Positions 1 to 5,916 of a stretch of DNA of 6,954 nucleotides are shown one piece after another. Under the pieces are notes generated by a model, which was given only the letters and a program-made list of their open reading frames with translations, was not told the DNA's origin and searched no databases. The stretch comes from Pseudomonadota bacterium. Its GTDB lineage: Bacteria > Pseudomonadota > Alphaproteobacteria > Sphingomonadales > Sphingomonadaceae. A program made the translations under genes and the position numbers. The stretch lies in NCBI GenBank assembly GCA_947474905.1, contig CANJKQ010000048.1, forward strand, positions 1 through 6,954, in the 5' to 3' direction. Numbering within the stretch: the first letter of the stretch is position 1; every line of letters begins with the position of its first letter.

Positions 1-2447
1 AAGAATTCGTGGGGGTAATGCGCCTTGAGCCACGCTGTCTGATAGGCAAGCAAGGCATAGGCCGCGGCGTGCGACTTGTTGAAGCCATAGCCCGCGAACT
101 TGTCGATCAAGTCGAACAAGTCATTCGCCTTGGCGGCAGGGATGTTGTTGGCCTTGGCGCAACCTTCGACGAAGATCGCGCGCTGCGCGTCCATCTCCGC
201 CTTGATCTTCTTGCCCATGGCGCGCCGCAGAAGGTCGGCGCCGCCAAGCGAATAGCCCGCCAGCACCTGGGCGGCCTGCATCACCTGTTCCTGATAGACG
301 AAAATGCCATAGGTTTCGGCCAGGATCGGCTCGAGCAGCGGGTGCGGGTAGGTAATATCTTCCTGCCCGTTTTTGCGGCGGCCGAAACTCGGGATATTAT
401 CCATCGGCCCCGGCCGGTAGAGCGAGACGAGCGCGATTATGTCACCGAAATTGGATGGGCGGACCGCCGACAGCGTGCGGCGCATGCCTTCCGATTCTAA
501 CTGGAACACGCCGACCGTGTCGCCACGCTGGAGCAGCGCGTAAACGTCGGGATCATCCCAGGCGAGCGCATCGAGATCGATCGTCACGCCGCGATCGGCG
601 AGCATCTCGACGGCTTTCTTGAGCACCGACAGCGTTTTCAGGCCGAGAAAGTCGAACTTTACCAGCCCGGCGCCCTCGACATATTTCATGTCGAACTGGG
701 TGACCGGCATGTCGGAGCGCGGATCGCGGTAGAGCGGCACCAGCTCGGCAAGCGGGCGATCGCCGATCACCACGCCAGCGGCATGGGTCGAGCTGTGGCG
801 CGGCAGCCCCTCCAGCTTCATCGCGAGATCGAGCAGATGCCGGACATCGGGATCGCTGTCATATTCGGCCTTGAGCTCGCTGACGCCGTTCAGCGCGCGG
901 TCGAGCCGCCAGGGATCGGTCGGGTGGTTGGGGACGAGCTTAGCGAGGCGATCGACCTGACCATAGCTCATCTGCAGCACCCGGCCCGTATCCTTTAGCA
1001 CCGCGCGCGCCTTCAGCTTCCCGAAGGTGATGATCTGCGCGACCTGATCACGGCCATATTTTTCCTGCACGTAACGGATCACTTCGCCGCGCCGCGTTTC
1101 GCAGAAATCGATGTCGAAGTCGGGCATCGAAACGCGTTCGGGGTTGAGGAAACGTTCGAACAGCAGGCCGAGCTTGATCGGGTCGAGATCGGTGATCGTC
1201 AGCGCCCAGGCAACGACGCTGCCCGCGCCCGATCCGCGCCCCGGCCCCACGGGAATGTCATGCGCCTTTGCCCATTGGATGAAATCGGCAACGATCAGGA
1301 AATAGCCGGGGAACCCCATCTGGATGATGACATCGAGCTCGAACGCCAGTCGGTCACGATAGGGCTTGGTCCAGTCATTGTCTTCCCCTCCCGCTAGCGG
1401 GAGGGGGTCGGGGGGTGGGCCCCCGTCTTCGGCACGTGGATCGCTGGCGGATAGCGGCTGCCCACCCCCAACCCCCTCCCGCAGGCGGGAGGGGGCTTGT
1501 CGCTTTTCAAGCTCCGCAATCCGGGCCAGCCGCTTTTCCAGCCCCTCGCTTGCGCGCTGCCGCAACAGCGCCGCTTCGCCCTCGCGATCACCCGCCAGGC
1601 TCGGCAGGATCGGCTTGCGCTTCGGCGCCAGCACCGCACAGCGTTGCGCCACCACCAATGTGTTGGCGATCGCTTCCGGCAGATCGTCGAACAGCGCCCG
1701 CATGTCCTTGGCGGGCTTCATCCACGCATCGGGTGACGATTTCGGCCGGTCTTCGCTGGCGATATAGGTGGAATTGGCGATGCACAGCATTGCATCATGC
1801 GCGGGCAAAAAGGCCTGATCGGCAAAGCAGCAGGGATTGGTCGCAACAATCGGCAGGTCGCGATCATAAGCAAGGTCAAGCAAGTGCGGCTCGGCCGCGC
1901 CCTCGACAGGGTCGAGCCGGCGCACCAATTCGATATGGAGCCGGTCGCCAAACAGCGCCTGCAGCCGGTCGGTATAAGCCAGCGCCGCATCGGGCTGATC
2001 CTCGGCAAACAACCGCGCCAGAGCGCCTTCGCGCCCGGCGGTCAGCGCGATCAGGCCATCGGCGTGCCGGGCAAGCGCGGCAAAGTCGACATGCGGGTCA
2101 CGCTCGATCGGCCGATCAAGATGCGCCTGCGACACTAGCGCGCAAAGATTGCGATAGCCCGTCTCGTCCTGCGCATAAAGCGCGAGCCAGTCGATCGGCA
2201 CTGTCACGCCGTCCGGCATATCCGGCCGCGCCACCCCCAACATGGTGCCGATAATGGGCTGCACCCCTGCCCCCATCGCCGCATCGGAAAAGGCCATGGC
2301 AGCATAAAGCCCGTTACGATCGGTCAGCGCGGCGGCGGGAAAGCCCAGTTCCGCCGCGCGCTTGGCGATCGCCTTAGGCTCGATCGCGCCGTCGAGCATG
2401 GTGTAGCTAGAAAAAATGCGTAAGGGGACAAAGCCGGAATGGGGCAT
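1..2447 (-). CDS. dnaE: DNA polymerase III subunit alpha, N-terminal ~815 residues (3' end beyond window)
   Basis: Catalytic subunit of the replicative polymerase in the cytoplasm. My translation from ATG 2447 is uninterrupted to the left edge; the missing part should be roughly the last third (more fingers, beta-binding and tau-binding regions). It opens with a PHP domain (L9-R10-I11-F12-S13-S14-Y15, T42-D43-R44-N45). The palm carries PVGPGRGSGAG from about residue 399 and the catalytic motif MPDFDIDF at 441-448, with D443 and D445; the third aspartate is D599 in KFDFLGL. Fingers motifs follow, including VFQLESEGM, SLYRPGPMDNIP, YQEQVMQ and YGFNKSHAAAY. Residues 318-355 are a Gly/Pro-rich in-frame insert encoded by a palindromic repeat. 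The insert explains most of the 42-residue shift of the first catalytic aspartate relative to E. coli D401. An in-frame TAG lies 9 nt upstream of the ATG, so the start cannot move upstream; no good Shine-Dalgarno is visible. The PHP metal site is degenerate. Confidence 0.96.
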   Translation of the reverse strand, partial: MPHSGFVPLRIFSSYTMLDGAIEPKAIAKRAAELGFPAAALTDRNGLYAAMAFSDAAMGAGVQPIIGTMLGVARPDMPDGVTVPIDWLALYAQDETGYRNLCALVSQAHLDRPIERDPHVDFAALARHADGLIALTAGREGALARLFAEDQPDAALAYTDRLQALFGDRLHIELVRRLDPVEGAAEPHLLDLAYDRDLPIVATNPCCFADQAFLPAHDAMLCIANSTYIASEDRPKSSPDAWMKPAKDMRALFDDLPEAIANTLVVAQRCAVLAPKRKPILPSLAGDREGEAALLRQRASEGLEKRLARIAELEKRQAPSRLREGVGGGQPLSASDPRAEDGGPPPDPLPLAGGEDNDWTKPYRDRLAFELDVIIQMGFPGYFLIVADFIQWAKAHDIPVGPGRGSGAGSVVAWALTITDLDPIKLGLLFERFLNPERVSMPDFDIDFCETRRGEVIRYVQEKYGRDQVAQIITFGKLKARAVLKDTGRVLQMSYGQVDRLAKLVPNHPTDPWRLDRALNGVSELKAEYDSDPDVRHLLDLAMKLEGLPRHSSTHAAGVVIGDRPLAELVPLYRDPRSDMPVTQFDMKYVEGAGLVKFDFLGLKTLSVLKKAVEMLADRGVTIDLDALAWDDPDVYALLQRGDTVGVFQLESEGMRRTLSAVRPSNFGDIIALVSLYRPGPMDNIPSFGRRKNGQEDITYPHPLLEPILAETYGIFVYQEQVMQAAQVLAGYSLGGADLLRRAMGKKIKAEMDAQRAIFVEGCAKANNIPAAKANDLFDLIDKFAGYGFNKSHAAAYALLAYQTAWLKAHYPHEF
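1385..1420 (+). repeat. Left end of the dnaE element, with internal 22-bp perfect palindrome
   Basis: Positions 1385-1406 are a perfect 22-bp palindrome with half-site CCCCTCCCGCT, centred on the TA between 1395 and 1396. A G-rich tail, TCGGGGGGTGGGC, follows to 1420. The whole 36 bp matches the reverse complement of 1460-1495 apart from the palindrome centre, the length of one C run and one T/C change. Confidence 0.9.
1460..1495 (-). repeat. Right end of the dnaE element, with internal 24-nt hairpin
   Basis: Positions 1472-1495 form a hairpin with perfect 11-bp arms, CCCCCTCCCGC and GCGGGAGGGGG, around an AG centre. A C-rich tail occupies 1460-1471. It is the inverted partner of 1385-1420. 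Confidence 0.9.
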
Positions 2448-2519
2448 CGCCGGATGCTAAGCGAACCAGGGTGGCTTTGCCAGAGCAGCAGCGCCCCGGC
2501 CCCGCCAATCTCCTGTGGA
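2448..2519. other. 72-bp gap between the TMEM175-like gene and dnaE
   Basis: This gap separates the TAA of the upstream membrane-protein gene from the dnaE ATG. I see no strong stem followed by a T run, no convincing -35/-10 pair and no purine-rich Shine-Dalgarno close to the dnaE start. A GGAG lies near the far end, too distant to serve that start. dnaE may be read through from the upstream operon or have a promoter I cannot recognise. Confidence 0.5.
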
Positions 2520-3164
2520 TTATGCCAGTCGCTTCAGCACAAGCGGCAGCACGATCCGCCGCAGCGTGATCAGGACGGCCAGTGCGCCGAGTTGGACATA
2601 GGCGGCAAGCGGGAAATCGAACACCGCCATTGGCGCCACGAACGCCGGCAACGCCAATGCCGTCGTGACGCGTCGCCAGCGATAGCGCTGCGGCACATCG
2701 GGGTGGAGCAAGCCGGGGCGCACCGCCACATACAGCCATGTCGCCCAGGAAATGGCGCCGCAAACCCCCATCGTCGCGCTGTAGAAGCGGAAGGCTTCAT
2801 CGCCGAGATGCTCGGCATAAAGCATGCGCGCCGCCGTCGGGATGACCGCGACCACGCACAGCAAGGCCAGCGTCAGCGCCGTCAGCGGCATATCGACGCG
2901 CCGCAGCCGCGCGAACAGGTTGCGATGCTGGAGCCAGAACATGCCCGTCAGCAGGAAGCTGATGCCATAAGCCAGGATCGGGCGGCGGATCGCGTCGAGC
3001 AGGTCGCCATGGAAACCCTCTGCCGGGCGAATTTCGAGCGCCGCCAGCGTGACCGCAATGGCGAACACCCCGTCCGACAACATCAACAGCCGGTCATAAG
3101 CATGGCGGCGGATATGCGCGTCCAGTCCCTCGCTCGTCGCGAGAGACTCTGGCTCAGCGACCAT
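2520..3164 (-). CDS. TMEM175/DUF1211 family six-helix membrane protein (putative potassium channel)
   Basis: Inner-membrane protein of 214 residues. The signature is in the first helix: R25-L-L-M-L-S-D-G32 followed by VFAIAVTLAALEI, matching the RxxxFSDG motif of TMEM175 proteins with Leu in place of the usual Phe. Hydrophobic segments lie at about residues 26-46, 62-82, 95-115, 125-148, 165-185 and 187-207, giving six helices, the bacterial length. FWLQHRNLF near residue 80 also fits the family. Characterised bacterial members form tetrameric potassium-selective leak channels; that function here is inference from family. The ATG overlaps the TGA of the glutathione peroxidase gene by one base (TGATG), and a GAGG lies about 10 nt upstream, so translation is probably coupled. 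Confidence 0.85.
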   Translation of the reverse strand: MVAEPESLATSEGLDAHIRRHAYDRLLMLSDGVFAIAVTLAALEIRPAEGFHGDLLDAIRRPILAYGISFLLTGMFWLQHRNLFARLRRVDMPLTALTLALLCVVAVIPTAARMLYAEHLGDEAFRFYSATMGVCGAISWATWLYVAVRPGLLHPDVPQRYRWRRVTTALALPAFVAPMAVFDFPLAAYVQLGALAVLITLRRIVLPLVLKRLA

Positions 3165-3643
3165 CAGAGCAGATCCTCAATGTCCTTTTCCAGGCTGGCG
3201 GGCGTCACATTGGGCGCATAGCGGCGCAGCACCTTGCCATGGCGATCGACGAGGAACTTGGTGAAATTCCACTTGATTGCCTGCGTGCCCATCAGCCCGG
3301 GCGCGGCTTTCTTGAGCGCGGCAAACAGCGGGTCGGCGTTGGGACCGTTGACCTCGACCTTTGAAAAGACGGGAAAGGTCACGTCGTAATTGACCGTGCA
3401 GAACTGCGCGATTTCCGCCGCATCGCCGGGCTCCTGCGCGCCGAACTGGTTGCAGGGGAAAGCCAGCACCTCAAAGCCGCGATCGGCATATTTACGATGC
3501 AGTGCCTCCAGCCCGGCATATTGCGGGGTGAAGCCGCATTTGGAGGCGGTGTTGACAATCAGCAGCACCTTGCCGGCATAATCGGCGAGCGACGCGGTCT
3601 TGCCGCCTGGTGCCTTCACCTCGAAATCGGTAATCGCGATCAT
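3164..3643 (-). CDS. Glutathione peroxidase family (2-Cys, probably thioredoxin-dependent) peroxidase
   Basis: Reduces hydrogen peroxide and organic hydroperoxides, probably in the cytoplasm since no signal peptide is seen. The protein is 159 residues, normal for the monomeric bacterial/yeast type. The peroxidatic cysteine is C36 in NTASKCGFTPQY; Q70 in FPCNQFGAQEPG and W126-N127 in KWNFTKF complete the catalytic tetrad. C83 in FCTVNYDVTFP sits where yeast Gpx3 has its resolving cysteine (C82), which suggests reduction by thioredoxin despite the family name. I chose ATG 3643, not the longer frame to 3703: it gives the family's N-terminus, forms an ATGA overlap with the stop of the GNAT gene, and has GGGGAAGGGG just upstream. 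The extra 20 residues of the longer frame are Arg/Ala-rich and would overlap the GNAT gene by about 60 bp. Confidence 0.95.
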   Translation of the reverse strand: MIAITDFEVKAPGGKTASLADYAGKVLLIVNTASKCGFTPQYAGLEALHRKYADRGFEVLAFPCNQFGAQEPGDAAEIAQFCTVNYDVTFPVFSKVEVNGPNADPLFAALKKAAPGLMGTQAIKWNFTKFLVDRHGKVLRRYAPNVTPASLEKDIEDLL

Positions 3644-4245
3644 GCCCCTTCCCCGTCGTGCAGCGCGAGCAGATGCGCGAGGTTGCGCTTCACCCCCGGC
3701 CATTCGCTCGCGATGATCGAATAAACGACAAGATCGCGATGCCGTCCATCCAGTAACTGATGGTTGCGCAGCACGCCATCGCGCTTGGCGCCGAGCCGCT
3801 CAATCGCGGCCTGGCTACGGCGATTAAACCAGTCGGTGCGGATTTCAACGACCGCACAGTCCATCACCTCAAAGGCATGGGTCAGCAGCAACTGCTTGGC
3901 CTCGGTGTTGACGCCGGTGCGCTGGACCGATCGCGCATAAAAAGTGCCGCCAATCTCCAGCCGCTTATGCGCCTCGTTCATCCGCATATAGCGCGTCTGG
4001 CCAACGATTGCGCCATCGCTAGGGCGGGTGACGACGAATGGCATGACGCGACCGGCATCGCGATCGCGAAACAGCGCGGCCATATAGGCGTCAGGGTTTT
4101 TCAGGCCGGAAGCCGTGGTGTAAAAGAGCTCGGTGGTCTTGCCATCGGCGGCAGCCGCGACAATACCGACCACATCCTCTGCCACGACAGGCCGCAGCAC
4201 GACATGCCGCCCGGCAAGCGTCGGTTGTTCACGCCAGGGGTTCAC
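3640..4245 (-). CDS. GNAT family N-acetyltransferase (RimJ/RimL-like)
   Basis: Predicted acetyl-CoA-dependent transferase of 201 residues, cytoplasmic, substrate unknown. The N-terminal LAGRHVVLRPVVAEDV (about 10-25) is the usual first strand of the RimJ/RimL (Acetyltransf_3) branch. The core strands are FVVTRPSDGAIVGQTRYM (70-87) and RLEIGGTFYA (95-104). The acetyl-CoA loop is the S106-V-Q-R-T-G-V-N-T-E-A116 stretch leading into a helix. The typical C-terminal pattern is W139-F-N-R-R-S-Q-A-A-I-E-R-L-G152 followed by AKRDGVLRNH. The start is GTG at 4245, overlapping the TGA of the upstream gene as GTGA; its Shine-Dalgarno (AAGG about 10 nt upstream) is weak, so coupling probably matters. RimJ/RimL relatives modify ribosomal protein N-termini, but many paralogues act on small molecules, so no specific role is assigned. 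Confidence 0.9.
   Translation of the reverse strand: MNPWREQPTLAGRHVVLRPVVAEDVVGIVAAAADGKTTELFYTTASGLKNPDAYMAALFRDRDAGRVMPFVVTRPSDGAIVGQTRYMRMNEAHKRLEIGGTFYARSVQRTGVNTEAKQLLLTHAFEVMDCAVVEIRTDWFNRRSQAAIERLGAKRDGVLRNHQLLDGRHRDLVVYSIIASEWPGVKRNLAHLLALHDGEGA
3645..3654 (-). promoter_or_regulatory. Ribosome-binding site that fixes the peroxidase start
   Basis: On the minus strand GGGGAAGGGG ends one base before ATG 3643. It lies inside the end of the GNAT gene and supports the short start over the one 60 bp upstream. Confidence 0.6.
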
Positions 4246-5141
4246 GACTTGGAACCTTGCGGAGGAGAAGCGCTGACCGACCCCAAGAAATAGGCTGCAT
4301 CATAAGCGCCATCCGGGTCGATCGTTCGGTCCTTGGTATTTGGCTTCGCAAAGCGCGCGGCCGCTTTCCAGGCAACATTTCCAGATACAGGATGCGAGGC
4401 GCATTCAATTTGGTCCGACCTAATCGGCTCGCCAGGCTTCACCGGGCCGCTCAATTGACAGGTCCACACCGTCCCAGCGAGATATGCCATATTTAACGAA
4501 GCCACGGGGTACCGTTGCGCCAAGCGCATGGCCATTGGGTCATAGCTTACACCCCGAACGTTGATGGTGTGTCTGCGGGCATGAGCGTTGCCCGCCAGCA
4601 CAAGAACATGCCGATAGCGGGCCCTGTCTACAGCGCGGCTGATATTGTCGGCCTGGATTGCCTCGTGAAGCGCAGGATTACGCAGATCGGCAAAGCGCTG
4701 TTGCTGGCTGGCATCGGGGGCGCCGTTGAACGCGACAACATCGATGTTGAACCCGGAAACCTTCAAGAGATGAAGGTCGGCCAGCATCGCAAACATAGCC
4801 TGACTGGTGACCCCGTCGTTTCGGCTTGTCCATTCGGGCATCAATGACGATAGATCACGGACAAATGCGGCATGCGGAAGCGCCCATGCACGCTGCAGTC
4901 CGTCATTGTCGCTAAGCTCCAGTGCGACCAGCAGCCGATCGCCATTTCGCGACAGCGCGCAAGCAGTGCGGCCAAAAAACGCGGGCGATTGCGCACTTCC
5001 ATGAACCTCGCCCAAAATAACGATGCGCGCGCGATCTGCGCCAACAGCACGCCAGCCTCTAGGTAAGCTGCACTTTGCGCTGGCAGCCATTGGAAGCGCC
5101 AAAGCGAGGAGAAGACCGGCAAAGATCATCAAACGCTTCAC
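4242..5141 (-). CDS. Exported ChaN/TIKI-superfamily-like protein, function unknown
   Basis: A 299-residue protein with a clear Sec signal: MKR, a hydrophobic stretch at about 4-19, and an AxA site at A20-S-A22. C24 lies after the cleavage site and is not in a lipobox, so it is probably periplasmic and not a lipoprotein. The mature part has I42-L-G-E45-V-H47-G48, then L74-E75, and G184-N-A-H187 late in the fold. This spacing of GExH, LE and GNxH recalls the ChaN (haem-binding) / TIKI / EreA group, where Glu and His residues line the active or metal site. The match is motif-level only, and the last ~100 residues are not recognised. The start is GTG 5141 inside the lolD stop (GTGA), with a strong Shine-Dalgarno upstream. 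Rows I counted by hand ran about 52-63% GC against 67% in one lolD row, a weak hint of different origin. Confidence 0.75.
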   Translation of the reverse strand: MKRLMIFAGLLLALALPMAASAKCSLPRGWRAVGADRARIVILGEVHGSAQSPAFFGRTACALSRNGDRLLVALELSDNDGLQRAWALPHAAFVRDLSSLMPEWTSRNDGVTSQAMFAMLADLHLLKVSGFNIDVVAFNGAPDASQQQRFADLRNPALHEAIQADNISRAVDRARYRHVLVLAGNAHARRHTINVRGVSYDPMAMRLAQRYPVASLNMAYLAGTVWTCQLSGPVKPGEPIRSDQIECASHPVSGNVAWKAAARFAKPNTKDRTIDPDGAYDAAYFLGSVSASPPQGSKS

Positions 5142-5812
5142 CCCAACCTCCCTTCATGCAGTCGCAGCACCCGGTCCATCCGAGCGGCGAGCCGCTCATT
5201 ATGCGTCGCGATCAGCGCGGCTGAGCCTTCCTCGCGCACCAGCCGGATGAACTCGGCGAGCACAACGTCGGCGGTGGCCTCGTCCAGATTGCCGGTGGGC
5301 TCATCGGCGAGCACCAAAGCGGGTTTGTTGGCGAGCGCGCGGGCGACGGCGACGCGCTGTTGCTCGCCACCCGATAACTGGTTGGGCCGATGCGTCAGCC
5401 GCGCGCCCAGACCCAGCGAGGTCAGCAGCCGTTCGGCCCGCGCCTGCGCTTCGGCAGGCGGGCGATCGCGGATCAGCTGAGGCAGCAGCACATTTTCGGT
5501 CGCGGTAAAATCGGGCAGCAGATGGTGGAATTGATACACAAAGCCCAGCCGGTCGCGACGCATTTCGGTGCGCCCCTGCTGGTCAAGCGCGGCGGCTTCT
5601 ACGCCGGCGATGCGGATCGAACCGCGAAAGCCGCCCTCGAGCAGCCCGACCGCCTGCAGCAAGGTCGACTTGCCCGAGCCCGACGGACCCAGCAACGCGA
5701 CGATCTCGCCCGGCGCGACCGAGAGGTTGACGCCGCGCAGCACCTCGATCGTCACATCGCCCTGGGTGAAGCTGCGGGTCAGTCCCCGCACATCGAGAAC
5801 GGGATTAGCCAT
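5138..5812 (-). CDS. lolD: Lipoprotein-releasing ABC transporter ATPase LolD
   Basis: Cytoplasmic ATPase that powers release of outer-membrane lipoproteins from the inner membrane to the periplasmic carrier LolA. At 224 residues it has the family's length and all motifs are intact: Walker A G42-P-S-G-S-G-K-S49, Q-loop Q94 in [18 protein letters not shown] (the [10 protein letters not shown] stretch is typical of LolD), signature L146-S-G-G-E-Q-Q152, Walker B L166-V-L-A-D-E-P172, D-loop N175-L-D177, and switch H204. ATG 5812 is the start: the frame upstream has no ATG, GTG or TTG before a TGA at 5888-5890. The upstream permease gene is its partner, separated by 104 bp largely filled by a repeat. 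Only a weak ACGGGA serves as Shine-Dalgarno, and it straddles the repeat's edge. The stop overlaps the next gene. Confidence 0.97.
   Translation of the reverse strand: MANPVLDVRGLTRSFTQGDVTIEVLRGVNLSVAPGEIVALLGPSGSGKSTLLQAVGLLEGGFRGSIRIAGVEAAALDQQGRTEMRRDRLGFVYQFHHLLPDFTATENVLLPQLIRDRPPAEAQARAERLLTSLGLGARLTHRPNQLSGGEQQRVAVARALANKPALVLADEPTGNLDEATADVVLAEFIRLVREEGSAALIATHNERLAARMDRVLRLHEGRLG
5147..5154 (-). promoter_or_regulatory. Strong Shine-Dalgarno for the GTG start at 5141
   Basis: The minus strand reads AAGGGAGG, then five bases, then GTG. It lies within the 3' end of lolD and supports the GTG start that overlaps the lolD TGA. Confidence 0.7.
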
Positions 5813-5821
5813 GCCAAAATC

Positions 5822-5900
5822 CCGTCTGCCCTGAGCGACGTCGAAGAGCCGTTCTTCCTGGCGAGAAAGTGCCGTGCGTCGACAAGCTCAGCACGAGCGG
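5822..5900. repeat. 79-bp imperfect inverted repeat in the lolC-lolD gap
   Basis: The left arm contains CTGAGCGACGTCGAAG (5831-5846) and the right arm GCGTCGACAAGCTCAG (5876-5891). Read inverted, the arms share CCG..G..CTGAGC and GTCGA, with one base of length difference and several mismatches. The right-hand phrase, of the form TCGACAAGCTCAGCACGAGCGG, is one I recall as very common between sphingomonad genes. The RNA could form a stem between lolC and lolD. No T run follows, so I do not call it a terminator. Confidence 0.7.
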
Positions 5901-5916
5901 AGGGCGGGTGATTGCC

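Larger units (their letters stand above)
1385..1495. mobile_element. 111-bp palindromic repeat element inserted in frame in dnaE
   Basis: The element has two 36-bp ends (1385-1420 and 1460-1495) that are near-perfect inverted copies of each other, separated by a 39-bp centre. Each end also contains its own palindrome, so it could fold as two hairpins or one long stem. CTT directly abuts both sides (1382-1384 and 1496-1498), a possible 3-bp target duplication. The length is 37 codons, and the dnaE frame reads through it as a peptide with PSRLREG near one end and PPPDPLPLAGG near the other. A plus-strand frame is also open across it. It encodes no transposase, so any movement would need a factor supplied elsewhere. 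I recall similar G/C-rich palindromes scattered through sphingomonad genomes, but copy number cannot be judged from one copy. Confidence 0.8.

Noticed and set aside
1385..1495. Factor-independent terminators or a CRISPR-like pair
   Set aside because: The hairpins lie inside a coding sequence and no T run follows on either strand. Two inverted copies with one 39-bp centre are not a direct-repeat array.
1380..1500. dnaE as a pseudogene broken by the repeat
   Set aside because: The frame is open from 2447 to the left edge, the insert is a multiple of three, and all catalytic motifs are intact on both sides.
1415..2254. Long plus-strand open frame of 279 codons
   Set aside because: It lies opposite dnaE, whose minus-strand translation shows continuous DNA polymerase motifs. 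The plus frame gives Arg/Ala/Pro-rich low-complexity protein typical of GC-rich antisense frames.
2439..3221. Plus-strand frame of 260 codons opposite the TMEM175-like gene
   Set aside because: The opposite strand encodes a clear six-helix membrane protein with family motifs. This frame is Arg/Gln/His-rich with no recognisable domain.
3164..3703. Glutathione peroxidase starting at 3703 (179 residues)
   Set aside because: The extra 20 residues are Arg/Ala-rich, unlike the family, and overlap the GNAT gene by about 60 bp. ATG 3643 has a good ribosome-binding site and an ATGA junction.
4242..5141. Recent horizontal transfer of the ChaN-like gene
   Set aside because: Hand-counted rows show only a modest GC drop, and some dnaE rows are equally low. 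The gene is also tightly coupled to its neighbours, so the evidence is insufficient.
5822..5900. Transcription terminator after lolC
   Set aside because: The inverted repeat is imperfect, has no T run after it, and would cut the permease from its ATPase. A dispersed repeat explains it better.
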